Notes under the pieces: model-generated | What the model was told of the DNA's origin: nothing | The model's database searches: none | Seen by the model: the letters and a program-made list of their open reading frames with translations, nothing else | NCBI RefSeq assembly: GCF_001894865.1 | Contig: NZ_BCXA01000003.1 | Location: forward strand, 1 to 64,000 | DNA length: 64,000 bases | Direction: 5' to 3' | Source of the DNA: Rhodococcus maanshanensis NBRC 100610 | GTDB taxonomy: Bacteria > Actinomycetota > Actinomycetes > Mycobacteriales > Mycobacteriaceae | Shown: in pieces, positions 11,716 to 21,385 of the stretch | Numbering within the stretch: the stretch's first letter is position 1 | Layout of the letters: each line of letters opens with the position of its first letter | Position numbers and translations under genes: made by a program

Positions 11716-12138
11716 ATGGACACGGTCCGATTCTTCGAACTGGTGACGGCATTGTTCGAGGTTCTCGGTGTCCTGTCGATGGTGGTGGGGTTCGCCTTCG
11801 CGTTCGTTCTCGCCGCGCGAACGTGGAAGCGGACCGGCGACGGCGGACGGGCGTTCAAGAGCTTGCGGGAGTCGCTGGGTGGGGCGATCCTGCTCGGGCT
11901 CGAATTGCTGGTCGCGGCGGACATCGTCAAGACCGTCACGTCCGTGCCCTCGTTGACCGACGTCGCCGTGCTCGGGATGATCGTGCTGATCCGGACCGTC
12001 CTGAGTCTGTCCATCGAAATCGAGATCGACGGTGTCGCGCCGTGGCGGAGGGCGTTTGTCACCGGCCCGCAGGTGCTCGCCGGTGCCGCGCGCCGATCTG
12101 CGTCGCCGGAGCCCCACGCGCCCGAGGAGGCGCCGTGA
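11716..12138 (+). CDS. DUF1622 membrane protein
   Basis: A 140-residue protein with three predicted membrane helices (about 9-34, 53-70 and 80-100) and a polar C-terminal tail rich in Ala and Pro. The pattern, with a conserved Glu in TM2 and the segment LIRTVLSLSIEIEIDG, fits the DUF1622 family, whose function is unknown. ATG 11716 is preceded by a purine-rich GAAGGGGGTGAGGG. Its stop overlaps the next ATG by 1 nt. This gene and the next are not found between xerD and parA in M. tuberculosis, so they look like a small insertion in the conserved order. Confidence 0.75.
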   Translation: MDTVRFFELVTALFEVLGVLSMVVGFAFAFVLAARTWKRTGDGGRAFKSLRESLGGAILLGLELLVAADIVKTVTSVPSLTDVAVLGMIVLIRTVLSLSIEIEIDGVAPWRRAFVTGPQVLAGAARRSASPEPHAPEEAP

Positions 12139-12593
12139 TGTCGGTCGTCGATGTCAACACTGAGATCGTGATCGCGCGACCGCGGCATGTCGTCGCCGCA
12201 TACGCCTCTGATCCCGACACGGCAATCGCCTGGTATGCGAACATCGCGGCAGTTGAGTGGAAGTCGGCGAAGCCCGCAGAGGTCGGATCTCGAATCGCGT
12301 TTGTCGCCACGTTTCTCGGCAGGCGTCTGAGCTACACGTACCGGGTCACTGAGTTGGTGCCCGACGAACTCTTCGTGATGCGCACCGATGAGGGACCATT
12401 TCCCATGGAGACGACATACGCCTGGTCCGACGCGGGGGAGGGTCGCACCAGAATGGCCCTGCGCAACCGCGGGGAGCCGTCCGGCTTCGGAAGGATCGCG
12501 GCTCCGGTCGTGGCCGCGGCGATGCGCCGGGCCAACACGAAGGACCTGGCGCGCCTCCGGGGGATTCTCGAGTCCGCGGGCGAAGAACGATGA
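12138..12593 (+). CDS. SRPBCC-fold (START-like) protein
   Basis: A 151-residue protein of the SRPBCC/polyketide-cyclase superfamily. It opens with the typical IARPRHVVAAYASDPDTAIAW pattern in shortened form and has the DEG-type central strand FVMRTDEGPFPMETTYAW. The C-terminal helix (AAAMRRANTKDLARL) closes a hydrophobic pocket in this fold. Ligand and function are unknown. ATG 12138 overlaps the DUF1622 stop by 1 nt; the codon before it is GTG, also usable. The 151 bp between this gene and parA hold no gene, only a GC-rich spacer with a purine run before parA. Confidence 0.75.
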   Translation: MSVVDVNTEIVIARPRHVVAAYASDPDTAIAWYANIAAVEWKSAKPAEVGSRIAFVATFLGRRLSYTYRVTELVPDELFVMRTDEGPFPMETTYAWSDAGEGRTRMALRNRGEPSGFGRIAAPVVAAAMRRANTKDLARLRGILESAGEER

Positions 12594-12744
12594 GCCCGGC
12601 CGCGATGGCAACGGCACATCGCGGCTGCTCAGCGCCGTGCATGATCGAGCCCATAGCCGTGCCCCGCGTGTCCGTTGGCCGAACGCCGCCCGCCAGGCGG
12701 TAGCGTTTGTCCATCAGGGACGACAGACAGGGGAGCAGCAGACC

Positions 12745-13713
12745 GTGGTGACACCGCAGCCGCCAGCGGCGGAGTCCGAGCGTTCGGGTGCCTACTTCTA
12801 CACCCGGAAGCCGGAACCGCCTACCCGTCCACAAACCGACCGCACCGAGGGAAACGGTGCCGCACCCGCAGAGTCGTCGCTCGGTCCGACCGGCCGACCG
12901 CTTCGCGAGGTACCCGACCCGACACCGGTGACCACTCACGGCCCGGCGCAGATCATCGCGATGTGCAACCAGAAGGGTGGCGTCGGCAAGACGACCTCCA
13001 CGATCAACCTGGGCGCCGCGCTTGCCGAGTACGGCCGCCGGGTGCTGCTCGTCGATCTCGACCCACAGGGGGCGCTGTCCGCCGGCCTCGGCGTCGCGCA
13101 CCACGACCTCGAACTGACGGTGCACAACCTGCTCGTCGAGCCGAGGGTCTCCATCGACGAAGTGCTGATGCGCACCCGGGTGGAGAACCTGGACCTGTTG
13201 CCCAGCAACATCGACCTGTCCGCCGCCGAGATCCAGCTCGTCACCGAGGTGGGCCGCGAGCAGACGCTCGGGCGGGTGCTGTACCCGGTGCTCGACCGCT
13301 ACGACTACATCCTCATCGACTGCCAGCCCTCGCTCGGGCTGCTCACCGTCAACGCGCTCGCCTGCGCCGAGGGCGTGATCATCCCGATGGAGTGCGAGTA
13401 CTTCAGCCTTCGCGGGCTGGCGCTGCTCAACGACACGGTGGAGAAGGTGCACGAGCGCCTGAACCCCAAGCTGTCGCTCTCCGGCATCGTGGTGACGATG
13501 TTCGATGCCAGGACGCTGCACTCGCGTGAGGTCATGGCCAGGCTCGTCGAGGTGTTCGGCGATCTGGTCTACGACACGGTGGTGAACCGGACGGTGAGAT
13601 TCCCCGAGACCAGCGTCGCGGGCGAACCCATCACCACGTGGGCACCGAAGTCCGGCGGCGCGGAGGCCTATCGGGCTCTTGCCCGTGAGGTGATCCACCG
13701 GTCCGGACGGTAG
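12745..13713 (+). CDS. ParA-family ATPase (Rv1708-like)
   Basis: A 322-residue deviant-Walker ATPase. The first 65 residues are Pro-rich and disordered. Walker A' KGGVGKTT is at about 77-84, followed by LLVDLDPQGALSAGLG and the Walker B region YILIDCQPSLGLLTVNAL. In Actinobacteria this paralogue is linked to scpA-scpB and not to parB at oriC, so it is probably a condensin-associated or segregation ATPase, not the main ParA. The start is GTG 12745 (or the adjacent GTG 12748), placed by GGGGAG at about 12730-12735. The stop is directly followed by scpA. Confidence 0.9.
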   Translation: MVTPQPPAAESERSGAYFYTRKPEPPTRPQTDRTEGNGAAPAESSLGPTGRPLREVPDPTPVTTHGPAQIIAMCNQKGGVGKTTSTINLGAALAEYGRRVLLVDLDPQGALSAGLGVAHHDLELTVHNLLVEPRVSIDEVLMRTRVENLDLLPSNIDLSAAEIQLVTEVGREQTLGRVLYPVLDRYDYILIDCQPSLGLLTVNALACAEGVIIPMECEYFSLRGLALLNDTVEKVHERLNPKLSLSGIVVTMFDARTLHSREVMARLVEVFGDLVYDTVVNRTVRFPETSVAGEPITTWAPKSGGAEAYRALAREVIHRSGR

Positions 13714-14622
13714 ATGGACACCGACGAGGCCGAGCGAGTGGCCGAGGTTCCGTCAGGGGAACCACACGCCGCGGGGACAATGGACGACACGCTGATCGAG
13801 GAACTGCCGTCGACCGCCGAGTCGACCGCGGACGAACCGGGCTTCCGGCTGAAGCTGCGTAACTTCGAGGGGCCGTTCGACCTGCTCCTGACGCTGATCA
13901 ACCAGCGAAAGCTCGACGTCACCGAGGTGGCGCTGCACCAGGTCACCGACGAGTTCATCGCGTACACCAGGTCGCTGGGCAGCGAGATGAGCCTCGACCA
14001 GACGACCGAGTTCCTCGTGGTCGCCGCCACCCTGCTCGACCTCAAGGCCGCCCGGCTGTTGCCCTCAGGCGAGGTCGAGGACGCCGAGGACCTGGCGCTG
14101 CTGGAGGCCAGGGACCTGCTGTTCGCGCGGCTCCTGCAGTACCGGGCCTACAAGCAGGTCGCGATGCTGTTCGCGGAGCTCGAGTCGGCGGCACTGCGCC
14201 GCTACCCACGCTCGGTGTCGTTGGAGGACCAGTTCGCCGGACTGCTGCCCGAGGTCCTGCTCGGCGTCGACCCGCAAAGGTTCGCGGAGATCGCGGCGTC
14301 CGCCTTCGCGCCGCGACCGGTGCCGACCGTCGGTCTCGATCACCTGCACGTCCCGACGGTCTCGGTGCCCGAGCAGGCCTCGATGGTGCTCGAGCTGCTC
14401 AAACAGCGCGGCGAGGGGAACTGGGCGTCGTTCGGCGACCTCGTCGCGGGCTGCGACCTGACGGTGCAGATCGTGGCAAGATTTCTGGCGTTGCTCGAGC
14501 TCTACCGCGAGAAGGCGGTCGCGTTCGAGCAGCCGGAGCCGCTCGGCGAACTGATGGTCAGCTGGACCGGTGACGTCGACGCGGACGGGCAGACGCTGGT
14601 GAGTGCGGAGGATTACGGATGA
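13714..14622 (+). CDS. scpA: Segregation and condensation protein A
   Basis: A 302-residue kleisin subunit bridging the SMC heads. The N-terminal SMC-binding helix region (GFRLKLRNFEGPFDLLLTLI) and the downstream IDVTEVAL-like segment are diagnostic, and a winged-helix C-terminus is present. The first 45 residues form an acidic, disordered extension. ATG 13714 begins immediately after the parA stop with no spacer. The stop overlaps scpB by 4 nt (ATGA), which couples synthesis of the two partners. Confidence 0.93.
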   Translation: MDTDEAERVAEVPSGEPHAAGTMDDTLIEELPSTAESTADEPGFRLKLRNFEGPFDLLLTLINQRKLDVTEVALHQVTDEFIAYTRSLGSEMSLDQTTEFLVVAATLLDLKAARLLPSGEVEDAEDLALLEARDLLFARLLQYRAYKQVAMLFAELESAALRRYPRSVSLEDQFAGLLPEVLLGVDPQRFAEIAASAFAPRPVPTVGLDHLHVPTVSVPEQASMVLELLKQRGEGNWASFGDLVAGCDLTVQIVARFLALLELYREKAVAFEQPEPLGELMVSWTGDVDADGQTLVSAEDYG

Positions 14623-15317
14623 GCGAGCTCGATCAGGCGCCGGAGCTCGACGACGAGGGTGCTCTCGACCTCGACGACCGGCTCGAGGACGACGAGTTGG
14701 AGGCGGCACTGGAGTCGGTGCTGCTGGTCGTGGACTCGCCCGCGAGCAACGAGGCCCTCGCGTCGGCGGTCGGGGACTCGGCCGGCCGGGTCGACGCGAC
14801 GCTGCGCCGGATGTCCGCGGCGCTGACCGCCCGACGCAGCGGGATCGACCTCAGGTACGCAGGCGACGGGTGGCGTTTCTACACCAGGAACGAGTACGCG
14901 CCTTACGTCGAGCGGCTGCTTCTCGACGGCGCTAGGTCGAAGCTCACACGCGCGGCCTTGGAAACATTGGCAGTTATTGCGTACCGTCAACCTTTGACCC
15001 GTGCTCGGGTGAGTGCGGTTCGTGGCGTCAACGTGGACGGCGTCATGCGAACCCTGCTCGCCCGCGGACTGATCTCGGAGGCCGGTGTGGACTCCGAGAC
15101 CAACGCGACGACGTACTCGACGACGGAGCTTTTCCTCGAGCGGCTCGGACTCGCCTCGCTGGCGGACCTGCCCGCGCTGGCGCCGCTGCTGCCCGACGTC
15201 GACGTCATCGACGACATCAGTGACGACATGGAGTCAGACCCTCGGTTCACCAAATTGGGAGCCGGCAGGGCGGGATCCGAACCCGTATTGGATCCCGGCA
15301 TAGATAGTGAAGAGTGA
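14619..15317 (+). CDS. scpB: Segregation and condensation protein B
   Basis: A 232-residue ScpB with two winged-helix domains. Characteristic segments are ELEAALESVLLVVDSPAS at the start and LETLAVIAYRQPLTRARVS followed by VRGVNVDGVMRTLLARGLI in the second half. It binds ScpA to complete the SMC complex for chromosome organisation. An acidic N-terminal 30 residues and an acidic C-terminal tail (DVDVIDDISDDMESD) are likely unstructured. ATG 14619 overlaps the scpA stop. Confidence 0.93.
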   Translation: MSELDQAPELDDEGALDLDDRLEDDELEAALESVLLVVDSPASNEALASAVGDSAGRVDATLRRMSAALTARRSGIDLRYAGDGWRFYTRNEYAPYVERLLLDGARSKLTRAALETLAVIAYRQPLTRARVSAVRGVNVDGVMRTLLARGLISEAGVDSETNATTYSTTELFLERLGLASLADLPALAPLLPDVDVIDDISDDMESDPRFTKLGAGRAGSEPVLDPGIDSEE

Positions 15318-15329
15318 CAGGACACCCAA

Positions 15330-16553
15330 GTGAACAATTCCGCTCGCCGTGATGGCACACCGGACCGGGGCAGGAGCAATCCCGCCCACAAGAGCTCGAG
15401 CCGCAGGGACTCGCCCCAGAAGGGGTCGGGGTCGAGGGGCTCGGCACCCCGCGATTCCGCCCGTGGCGGCGAATCCCGCGGCTCCTACGATCGCACCGAG
15501 CGCGGTGGCGCCCCCCGTGGCTCCTCCGGCCGCACCGAGCGTGGCGCGGCACCGCGGAGCGGCGAATCCCGCGGCTCGCAGGACCGCTCCCAGCGCGGTG
15601 GCGCACCGCGCGGCGCCCAGGACCGCACCGAGCGCGGCGCGGCACCGCGCAAGACCGGCGGCTACCCCCGCGGAGGACCTGCACCGCAGCTGTCCAAGCG
15701 GGGCAAGCCCAAGGCGCCGAAGCCGCAGCGCGCGCAGTCCGTCGCGCCGACCATCAGCAACGCCAAGCCGGCCCGCCACCAGTACGCCGAGGGCCAGGGT
15801 CCCGCGAAGCTGCCCGCGGGCGAGGGCATGCGGTTGCAGAAGGTGCTCGCCCAGGCAGGTGTGGCCTCGCGCCGCGCCGCCGAGGAACTGATCGAGCAGG
15901 GCCGCGTCGAGGTCGACGGCCGCATCGTGGTCGAGCAGGGCCTGCGGGTGGACCCCGAGAACGCGGTGGTCCGGGTCGACGGCGTCCGCGTCGTCGTCAA
16001 GAAGGATCTCGTCCACATCGCGCTCAACAAGCCGCGCGGCTGGCAGTCCACCATGTCCGACGACCTCGGCAGGCCCTGCATCGGCGACATCGTCTCCGAG
16101 CGGGTCTCCGCAGGCCAGCGGCTCTTCCACGTCGGGCGCCTCGACGCCGACACCGAGGGCCTGATCCTGCTGACCAACGACGGCGATCTCGCGCACCGGC
16201 TGATGCACCCGTCCTTCGAGGTGCCCAAGACCTACCTCGCGACGGTGTCCGGCGTGGTCGACCGCAACCTCGGCAAGACGCTCAAGGCGGGCGTCGAGCT
16301 CGAGGACGGCCCTGCCAAGGTCGACTCGTACGCACTGCTCGACGTGAACCAGGGCAAGTCGCTGGTCAAGGTCGTGCTGCACGAGGGCCGCAAGCACATC
16401 GTGCGTCGCCTGCTCGAGGCCGTCGGGCATCCGGTGGTCCGGCTGGTGCGCACCGACATCGGACCGGTCGCGCTCGGCGACGGACGTCCGGGCACCCTGC
16501 GGGTCATCGGCCCCGGCGAGGTCGGCGCGCTGTACAAGGCGGTCGGACTGTGA
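15330..16553 (+). CDS. Large-subunit pseudouridine synthase, RluB/RsuA family
   Basis: A 407-residue protein. Residues 1 to about 155 are a basic disordered tail with repeated blocks such as RTERGAAPR and ESRGS. An S4 domain follows ([20 protein letters not shown]), then the RsuA/RluB catalytic domain with Asp in [18 protein letters not shown]. It should isomerise a uridine in 23S rRNA; the exact site is not readable from sequence. GTG 15330 lies 12 bp after scpB. The core matches Rv1711, but the tail is much longer than the mycobacterial form as I recall it. The stop overlaps cmk. Confidence 0.9.
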   Translation: MNNSARRDGTPDRGRSNPAHKSSSRRDSPQKGSGSRGSAPRDSARGGESRGSYDRTERGGAPRGSSGRTERGAAPRSGESRGSQDRSQRGGAPRGAQDRTERGAAPRKTGGYPRGGPAPQLSKRGKPKAPKPQRAQSVAPTISNAKPARHQYAEGQGPAKLPAGEGMRLQKVLAQAGVASRRAAEELIEQGRVEVDGRIVVEQGLRVDPENAVVRVDGVRVVVKKDLVHIALNKPRGWQSTMSDDLGRPCIGDIVSERVSAGQRLFHVGRLDADTEGLILLTNDGDLAHRLMHPSFEVPKTYLATVSGVVDRNLGKTLKAGVELEDGPAKVDSYALLDVNQGKSLVKVVLHEGRKHIVRRLLEAVGHPVVRLVRTDIGPVALGDGRPGTLRVIGPGEVGALYKAVGL

Positions 16554-17242
16554 GCGAGGCAGGCCGCCTGGTGGTGGCCATGGACGGGCCGTCCGGTACC
16601 GGGAAATCGACCGTCGCAAGGCGCCTCGCGACCGGACTCGCCGCGCAGTATCTCGACACCGGTGCCATGTACCGGATCGCGACGCTGCACGTGCTGCGCT
16701 CCGGCGTCGACCCGAGCGACCCGGCGGCGGTGGCCGCGGCCACGAAGGCGCTCGAGCTGACCATCGGCACCGATCCGGCCTCGGACCGGGTGCTGCTCGC
16801 CGGTGAGGATGTCACCGACGAGATCCGCGGCGGCGCGGTCACCCAGGCCGTGTCCGCGGTCTCGGCGGTGCCCGAGGTGCGCACGATCCTGGTCGACAAG
16901 CAGCGCGAGTTCATCGCGCGCACCGAGCGGATCGTGGTCGAGGGGCGCGACATCGGCACCGTCGTGATGCCCGATGCGGACGTGAAGGTGTACCTGACCG
17001 CCTCTGCTGCGGCCAGGGCCGAGCGCAGGAACACGCAGAACATCGCCGAGGGCAGGGGCGATGACTACAAGGCGGTGCTCGCCGACGTCGAGCGCCGCGA
17101 TCATCTGGACTCCACCCGAGCGGTGTCCCCGCTCCGGCCCGCCGAGGACTCGGTGATCGTGGACACCAGCGAACTCGGAATCGATGACGTGATCGGCAGG
17201 TTGCTGCTGGTGGTACGTGACAGAACTGGAGCAGTGCAGTGA
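16550..17242 (+). CDS. cmk: Cytidylate kinase
   Basis: A 230-residue (d)CMP kinase. The P-loop GPSGTGKST is at 13-21, followed by [13 protein letters not shown], which forms the CMP-binding site, and [21 protein letters not shown] with the lid arginines in AERRN. It recycles CMP and dCMP for RNA, DNA and CDP-lipid synthesis. The GTG start overlaps the rluB stop and its own stop overlaps der, giving a coupled scpA-scpB-rluB-cmk-der run as in other actinobacteria. Confidence 0.95.
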   Translation: MSEAGRLVVAMDGPSGTGKSTVARRLATGLAAQYLDTGAMYRIATLHVLRSGVDPSDPAAVAAATKALELTIGTDPASDRVLLAGEDVTDEIRGGAVTQAVSAVSAVPEVRTILVDKQREFIARTERIVVEGRDIGTVVMPDADVKVYLTASAAARAERRNTQNIAEGRGDDYKAVLADVERRDHLDSTRAVSPLRPAEDSVIVDTSELGIDDVIGRLLLVVRDRTGAVQ

Positions 17243-18672
17243 CCGACAGCTTTGACATCGGCGGCCCGATCGCCGGCGACGGCACCTGGAGTGAGGAATC
17301 CGACTGGGAGCTAGTCGATTTCGAGGAGGGCGAAGAGGGCGAGGGCCACGTCGCCGTCCCGACTCTCGCCATCGTCGGACGTCCGAACGTCGGCAAGTCC
17401 ACGCTCGTGAACCGCATCATCGGCCGCCGTGAGGCCGTCGTGCAGGACATCCCCGGGGTCACCAGGGACCGCGTCTCCTACGAGGCGAACTGGGCCGGTC
17501 GCCGATTCATGGTGCAGGACACCGGCGGCTGGGAGCCCGACGCCAAGGGGCTGCAGCAGTCCGTGGCCCGCCAGGCGGAGCTCGCGATGCAGACCGCCGA
17601 CGCGATCGTGCTCGTGGTGGACGCGGTGGTCGGCGCCACCGCGACGGATGAGGCCGTGGCCAAGGTGTTGCGGCGCTCGAAGACCCCGGTCCTGTTGGTG
17701 GCCAACAAGGTCGACGACGAGCGGACCGAGTCCGAGGTCGCGGCGCTGTGGTCGCTCGGCCTCGGCCAGCCCTATTCGGTCAGCTCCATCCACGGCCGCG
17801 GCACCGGCGACCTGCTCGACGAGATCCTCGAGGTGCTGCCCGAGACGCCTCGCGAGGGCACCGGTGGTCAGGGACCGCGTCGGGTGTCGCTGGTCGGAAA
17901 GCCGAACGTTGGCAAGTCCAGCCTGATCAACAAGCTCTCCGGCACCGAGCGGTCCGTCGTGCACGACGTCGCGGGCACCACCGTCGACCCGGTCGACTCG
18001 CTGGTCGAGCTCGGCGGCAAGGTGTGGCGCTTCGTGGACACCGCGGGCCTGCGCAAGAAGGTCAGCCACGCGAGCGGCCACGAGTTCTACGCGTCGCTGC
18101 GTACCAAGAGCGCGATCGAGGCATCGGAGGTGTCGATCCTGCTGATCGACGCCTCGCAGCCGATCACCGAGCAGGACCTGCGGGTGCTGAGCATGGTGGC
18201 CGACGCCGGCCGCGCGCTGGTGCTCGCGTTCAACAAGTGGGATCTCGTCGACGAGGACCGCCGGTACATGCTCGAGAAGGAGATCGACCGGGAGCTGGTC
18301 CGGGTGCCGTGGGCGCAGCGCGTCAACATCTCGGCGCACACCGGCCGCGCCGTGCAGAAGCTCGTTCCCGCGCTGGAGACCGCGCTGGAGTCATGGGACA
18401 AGCGGATCCCCACGGGCCGCTTGAACACCTGGCTCAAGGAGGTCGTGGCCGCGACGCCGCCGCCGATGCGCGGCGGTCGCCTGCCGAGGATCATGTTCGC
18501 CACCCAGGCCGGCACCCGCCCGCCGACGTTCGTGCTGTTCACCACCGGGTTCCTCGAGGCCGGTTACCGCCGGTTCCTGGAGCGCCGGTTGCGTGAGGAG
18601 TTCAACTTCGACGGCAGCCCGGTGCGCATCTCGGTGCGCGTGCGCGAGAAGCGCGATCGCAGCAAGCGCTGA
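17239..18672 (+). CDS. der: Ribosome-assembly GTPase Der (EngA)
   Basis: A 477-residue tandem GTPase for 50S subunit maturation. G domain 1 starts with GRPNVGKST (47-55) and has DTGGWEP and ANKVD. G domain 2 has [17 protein letters not shown] and [11 protein letters not shown]-like domain ends the protein (ARTPPTFVLF-type motif near the C-terminus). The first 40 residues form an acidic extension typical of actinobacterial Der. GTG 17239 overlaps cmk. A long hairpin directly after the gene ends the operon. Confidence 0.95.
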   Translation: MTDSFDIGGPIAGDGTWSEESDWELVDFEEGEEGEGHVAVPTLAIVGRPNVGKSTLVNRIIGRREAVVQDIPGVTRDRVSYEANWAGRRFMVQDTGGWEPDAKGLQQSVARQAELAMQTADAIVLVVDAVVGATATDEAVAKVLRRSKTPVLLVANKVDDERTESEVAALWSLGLGQPYSVSSIHGRGTGDLLDEILEVLPETPREGTGGQGPRRVSLVGKPNVGKSSLINKLSGTERSVVHDVAGTTVDPVDSLVELGGKVWRFVDTAGLRKKVSHASGHEFYASLRTKSAIEASEVSILLIDASQPITEQDLRVLSMVADAGRALVLAFNKWDLVDEDRRYMLEKEIDRELVRVPWAQRVNISAHTGRAVQKLVPALETALESWDKRIPTGRLNTWLKEVVAATPPPMRGGRLPRIMFATQAGTRPPTFVLFTTGFLEAGYRRFLERRLREEFNFDGSPVRISVRVREKRDRSKR

Positions 18673-18690
18673 CGCCTGCAGAGACCGACC

Positions 18691-18732
18691 CGACACTGGC
18701 AAGTCCCCGAAACTGGGGGCTTGCCAGTGTCG
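18691..18732 (+). terminator. Terminator after der
   Basis: An 18-bp stem (18691-18708 with 18715-18732, one G-T wobble) and a 6-nt loop. There is no U-tract, as is common in high-GC actinobacteria. It closes the parA-scpAB-rluB-cmk-der transcript. Confidence 0.85.
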
Positions 18733-18832
18733 TTCGAGGGTGGTCTCCGACGGCGAAACCCGCCACGAGCAGCCGATTCGCTCTGTCGACTGTCACTGAT
18801 GTAATCTCATCGAGCGCCCGCAAGGGAGTGGA

Positions 18833-18906
<74 letters not shown>

Positions 18907-18912
18907 CAGAAG

Positions 18913-18944
18913 AAGGCGGCTCCGGAGTAATCCGGGGCCGCCTT
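18913..18944 (+). terminator. Terminator after tRNA-Pro
   Basis: A 13-bp stem (18913-18925 with 18932-18944, one wobble) with a 6-nt loop, beginning 6 nt after the tRNA and followed by TCTCGTTCC. Confidence 0.85.
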
Positions 18945-18975
18945 TCTCGTTCCCGGGGCGGGCTAGGGTCGTCGG

Positions 18976-19596
18976 ATGGACGCAGACCGGGAGCCCACCC
19001 TCACTCGTGACACCTGCGCCGCCGCGCTCGCGGCGTTCGACGCGCGCGCCGTCGACCGCGCAGGGCATCGCTGCGCGGCGGTCGCGCTGGCGGTGGTCAC
19101 CACCGACGGGGTGCCAGCGCTGCTGCTCACCGTGCGGCCCGGCACCATGAGGGCTCATCCCGGCCAGTTCGCGTTGCCGGGCGGTGGCATCGACCCGGGG
19201 GAGTCGCCGGAGGACGCGGCGCTGCGGGAACTGGCGGAGGAACTGGGGGTGCAGGCGCCGCCGTCGGCCGTGCTCGGCCGGCTCGACGACTTCGTGACCA
19301 GGTCCGGCTACGTCATCACCCCGGTGGTGATCTGGGTGGGCGAGCCCGGCGAGCCGATTCGGCCGAACCCCGACGAGGTGGAGTACGTCTTCCAGGTGAG
19401 CATGGCCGAACTCGATCACGAACCGCAGTTCCTGTCGCTCGAGGGGGCCGCGGCGCCGCTGATCGAGTGGCCGTTCCGCGGCGCGCGGATCTTCGCGCCG
19501 ACCGCGGCGATCATCTACCAGTTCCGCGAGGTGGCCCTGCACGGGCGGGCGACGAGGGTCGACGACCTCGGTCAGCCGGACTTCGCGTCCAGGTAG
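18976..19596 (+). CDS. Nudix hydrolase, CoA pyrophosphatase type
   Basis: A 206-residue Nudix protein. The signature LLLTVRPGTMRAHPGQFALP upstream of the box is the CoA-diphosphatase (UPF0035/NUDT7-like) pattern, and the Nudix box follows as GGGIDPGESPEDAALRELAE plus ELGV. It should cleave CoA or oxidised CoA to 4'-phosphopantetheine and 3',5'-ADP. ATG 18976 lies 31 bp after the tRNA terminator, so it has its own promoter in a very short space. The Ala-rich N-terminal 35 residues are not part of the fold. Confidence 0.87.
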   Translation: MDADREPTLTRDTCAAALAAFDARAVDRAGHRCAAVALAVVTTDGVPALLLTVRPGTMRAHPGQFALPGGGIDPGESPEDAALRELAEELGVQAPPSAVLGRLDDFVTRSGYVITPVVIWVGEPGEPIRPNPDEVEYVFQVSMAELDHEPQFLSLEGAAAPLIEWPFRGARIFAPTAAIIYQFREVALHGRATRVDDLGQPDFASR

Positions 19597-19665
19597 CTCT
19601 GCCTGCGCCGCGGAAGGCGCCGGAAGCCACTGCGGGCTGCCCGGGTGACGTCTACCGTGGCCGCC

Positions 19666-20709
19666 ATGGGAATCCTGCTCTCGGCCCTGCGCGGACTCGA
19701 CCGGACCGGAATCGATCCCGTGGCGTGGCACCCGCCGACCCCGCCACCGCTCACGGGTCCGCTCGCCCCCAGCGCCGAGCTCGACGGCGCGGAGCGCTGG
19801 GCGACGCCGGGGAGCAAGGGACCCGAGGACGTCGCGGTCGATCACCAGGGGCGGCTGATCACCGGCACCGACGACGGCAAGGTGTGGCGTTTCGACGCGG
19901 CAGGCCGCGCGACGCTGATCGCCGACACGGGCGGCAGACCCCTCGGCGTCGAGATCCTCGACGACGGCCGGTACCTGATCTGTGACTGCGAGCGCGGCGT
20001 GCTCCGTGTCGACGAGTCCGGTCGGATCGAGACCCTCACCGACACCGCGCTCGGACGACCGCTGGTGGCGTGCAACAACTCCGCCGTCGGGCGGGACGGC
20101 ACCATCTACTTCACCGACTCCTCGTCGAAGTTCTCCGTTGCCGAGCATCGCACCGACGTGCTCGAGCACGGTGGCACCGGCAGGCTGATCCGCTTCGACC
20201 CGGCGACGGGGGAGACCGACCTGCTTGCGGACGGGCTGCAGTTCGCCAACGGGGTCGGGCTGTCCGCTGACGAGTCCTTCGTGGTGGTCGCCGAGACCGG
20301 GGCCTATCAGATCCGCCGGGTCGAGCTCGCAGGCCCCGAGACGGGGCGGGTGTCGATCTGGGCCGAGAACCTGCCCGGTCTCCCCGACAACCTGACCTCG
20401 CAGACGGCAGGCGGGGTGTTCTGGGTGGCGCTGTACAGCCCCCGGATGCGCCTGCTGGACCTGTTGGCCCCGCATCCGGCGCTCCGGGTCGTCGCCGCGA
20501 ACCTGCCGCGGTGGGCGCAGCCCGAGCCCGACCACCGCGGCTGGGTGCTCGGGCTCGATGCCTCGGGTGCCGTAGTGCACAGCCTGCAGGGCGGCGCCGG
20601 CAGTTATGCGCCGATCACCGGGGTCCGCGAGGCCGACGGCTGGCTCTACCTGGGCAGCCTGACCGCCGATGCGGTCGCCCGGGTCCCGGCACCCCGGTCC
20701 GCCGTGTGA
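19666..20709 (+). CDS. SMP-30/gluconolactonase/strictosidine-synthase-like six-bladed propeller protein
   Basis: A 347-residue beta-propeller protein. Blade motifs include GPEDVAVDHQGRLITGTDDG, GTIYFTDSSSKFSV and GWLYLGSLTADAVARVP. The segment NNSAVGRDGTIYFTDS followed by FANGVGLS is typical of the strictosidine-synthase/SMP-30 clan, which hydrolyses lactones or esters with a bound divalent metal. Substrate unknown. I see no signal peptide, only a short hydrophobic start (MGILLSALRGL). ATG 19666 is chosen over the upstream in-frame start at 19645, but neither has a good ribosome-binding site. It stops 43 bp before the phosphatidyltransferase. Confidence 0.8.
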   Translation: MGILLSALRGLDRTGIDPVAWHPPTPPPLTGPLAPSAELDGAERWATPGSKGPEDVAVDHQGRLITGTDDGKVWRFDAAGRATLIADTGGRPLGVEILDDGRYLICDCERGVLRVDESGRIETLTDTALGRPLVACNNSAVGRDGTIYFTDSSSKFSVAEHRTDVLEHGGTGRLIRFDPATGETDLLADGLQFANGVGLSADESFVVVAETGAYQIRRVELAGPETGRVSIWAENLPGLPDNLTSQTAGGVFWVALYSPRMRLLDLLAPHPALRVVAANLPRWAQPEPDHRGWVLGLDASGAVVHSLQGGAGSYAPITGVREADGWLYLGSLTADAVARVPAPRSAV

Positions 20710-20752
20710 AAAGCTGTTCGAGGCAGTTGGCGGACGACGACACGGGGGACGA

Positions 20753-21385
20753 ATGGGCAGCGGAGACCGGCCACGCGAGGTGGCGGACGTCGCGACCGTG
20801 CCGATCATGTCCGACCGGATCGTCACCGTGCCGAATCTGCTCAGTGTGGTCCGGCTCGTCGGTGTCCCGCTGTTCGTCTACCTGTTGCTCGGCCCGCACG
20901 CCGACGGGTGGGCGCTCGCGATCCTGATGCTCAGCGGGTTCACCGACTGGGCGGACGGCAAGCTCGCGCGTCTGCTGAACCAGAGTTCGCGGCTCGGCGC
21001 GCTGCTGGACCCGCTGGTGGACCGGTTGTACGTGGTCTCCACCCTGGTCGCGTTCGCGATCCGCGGGATCATCCCGTGGTGGGTGGCGGCGGTGCTGATC
21101 GGTCGGGACGTGATCCTCGCGCTCACCCTGCCGATCTACCGCAGGCGCGGTCTGCCGCCGCCCGCGGTGCTCTACCTCGGCAAGGCCGCGACCTTCGCGC
21201 TCATGTTCGCGCTGCCGCTGATACTCGCCGCTCAGGGCGACTGGGCGTTCGCGCCGATCGCCAGGGCCTGGGGTTATGCGCTGCTCGTGTGGGGGACCGG
21301 GCTCTACGTGTGGACCGCGATCCTGTACCTGCTCGCCGCGCGGAACATCGCGCGGGAGGTCCCACGATCGGACCTGGCGCGGTGA
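20753..21385 (+). CDS. CDP-alcohol phosphatidyltransferase (PgsA2-like, Rv1822-like)
   Basis: A 210-residue integral membrane enzyme with about six helices. The full family motif DG-x2-AR-x8-G-x3-D-x3-D is present in DWADGKLARLLNQSSRLG followed by ALLDPLVD. It transfers a phosphatidyl group from CDP-diacylglycerol to an alcohol, probably glycerol-3-phosphate or inositol phosphate; mycobacterial Rv1822 is annotated PgsA2 and its acceptor is uncertain. ATG 20753 follows GGGGGAC. The stop overlaps the DUF881 gene by 4 nt, tying lipid synthesis to the neighbouring envelope cluster. Confidence 0.88.
   Translation: MGSGDRPREVADVATVPIMSDRIVTVPNLLSVVRLVGVPLFVYLLLGPHADGWALAILMLSGFTDWADGKLARLLNQSSRLGALLDPLVDRLYVVSTLVAFAIRGIIPWWVAAVLIGRDVILALTLPIYRRRGLPPPAVLYLGKAATFALMFALPLILAAQGDWAFAPIARAWGYALLVWGTGLYVWTAILYLLAARNIAREVPRSDLAR

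Noticed and set aside
12675-12706. TTGGCC...TAGCGT promoter before the parA-like gene
   Set aside because: Spacing is 20 bp, outside the usual range, and neither hexamer is strong.
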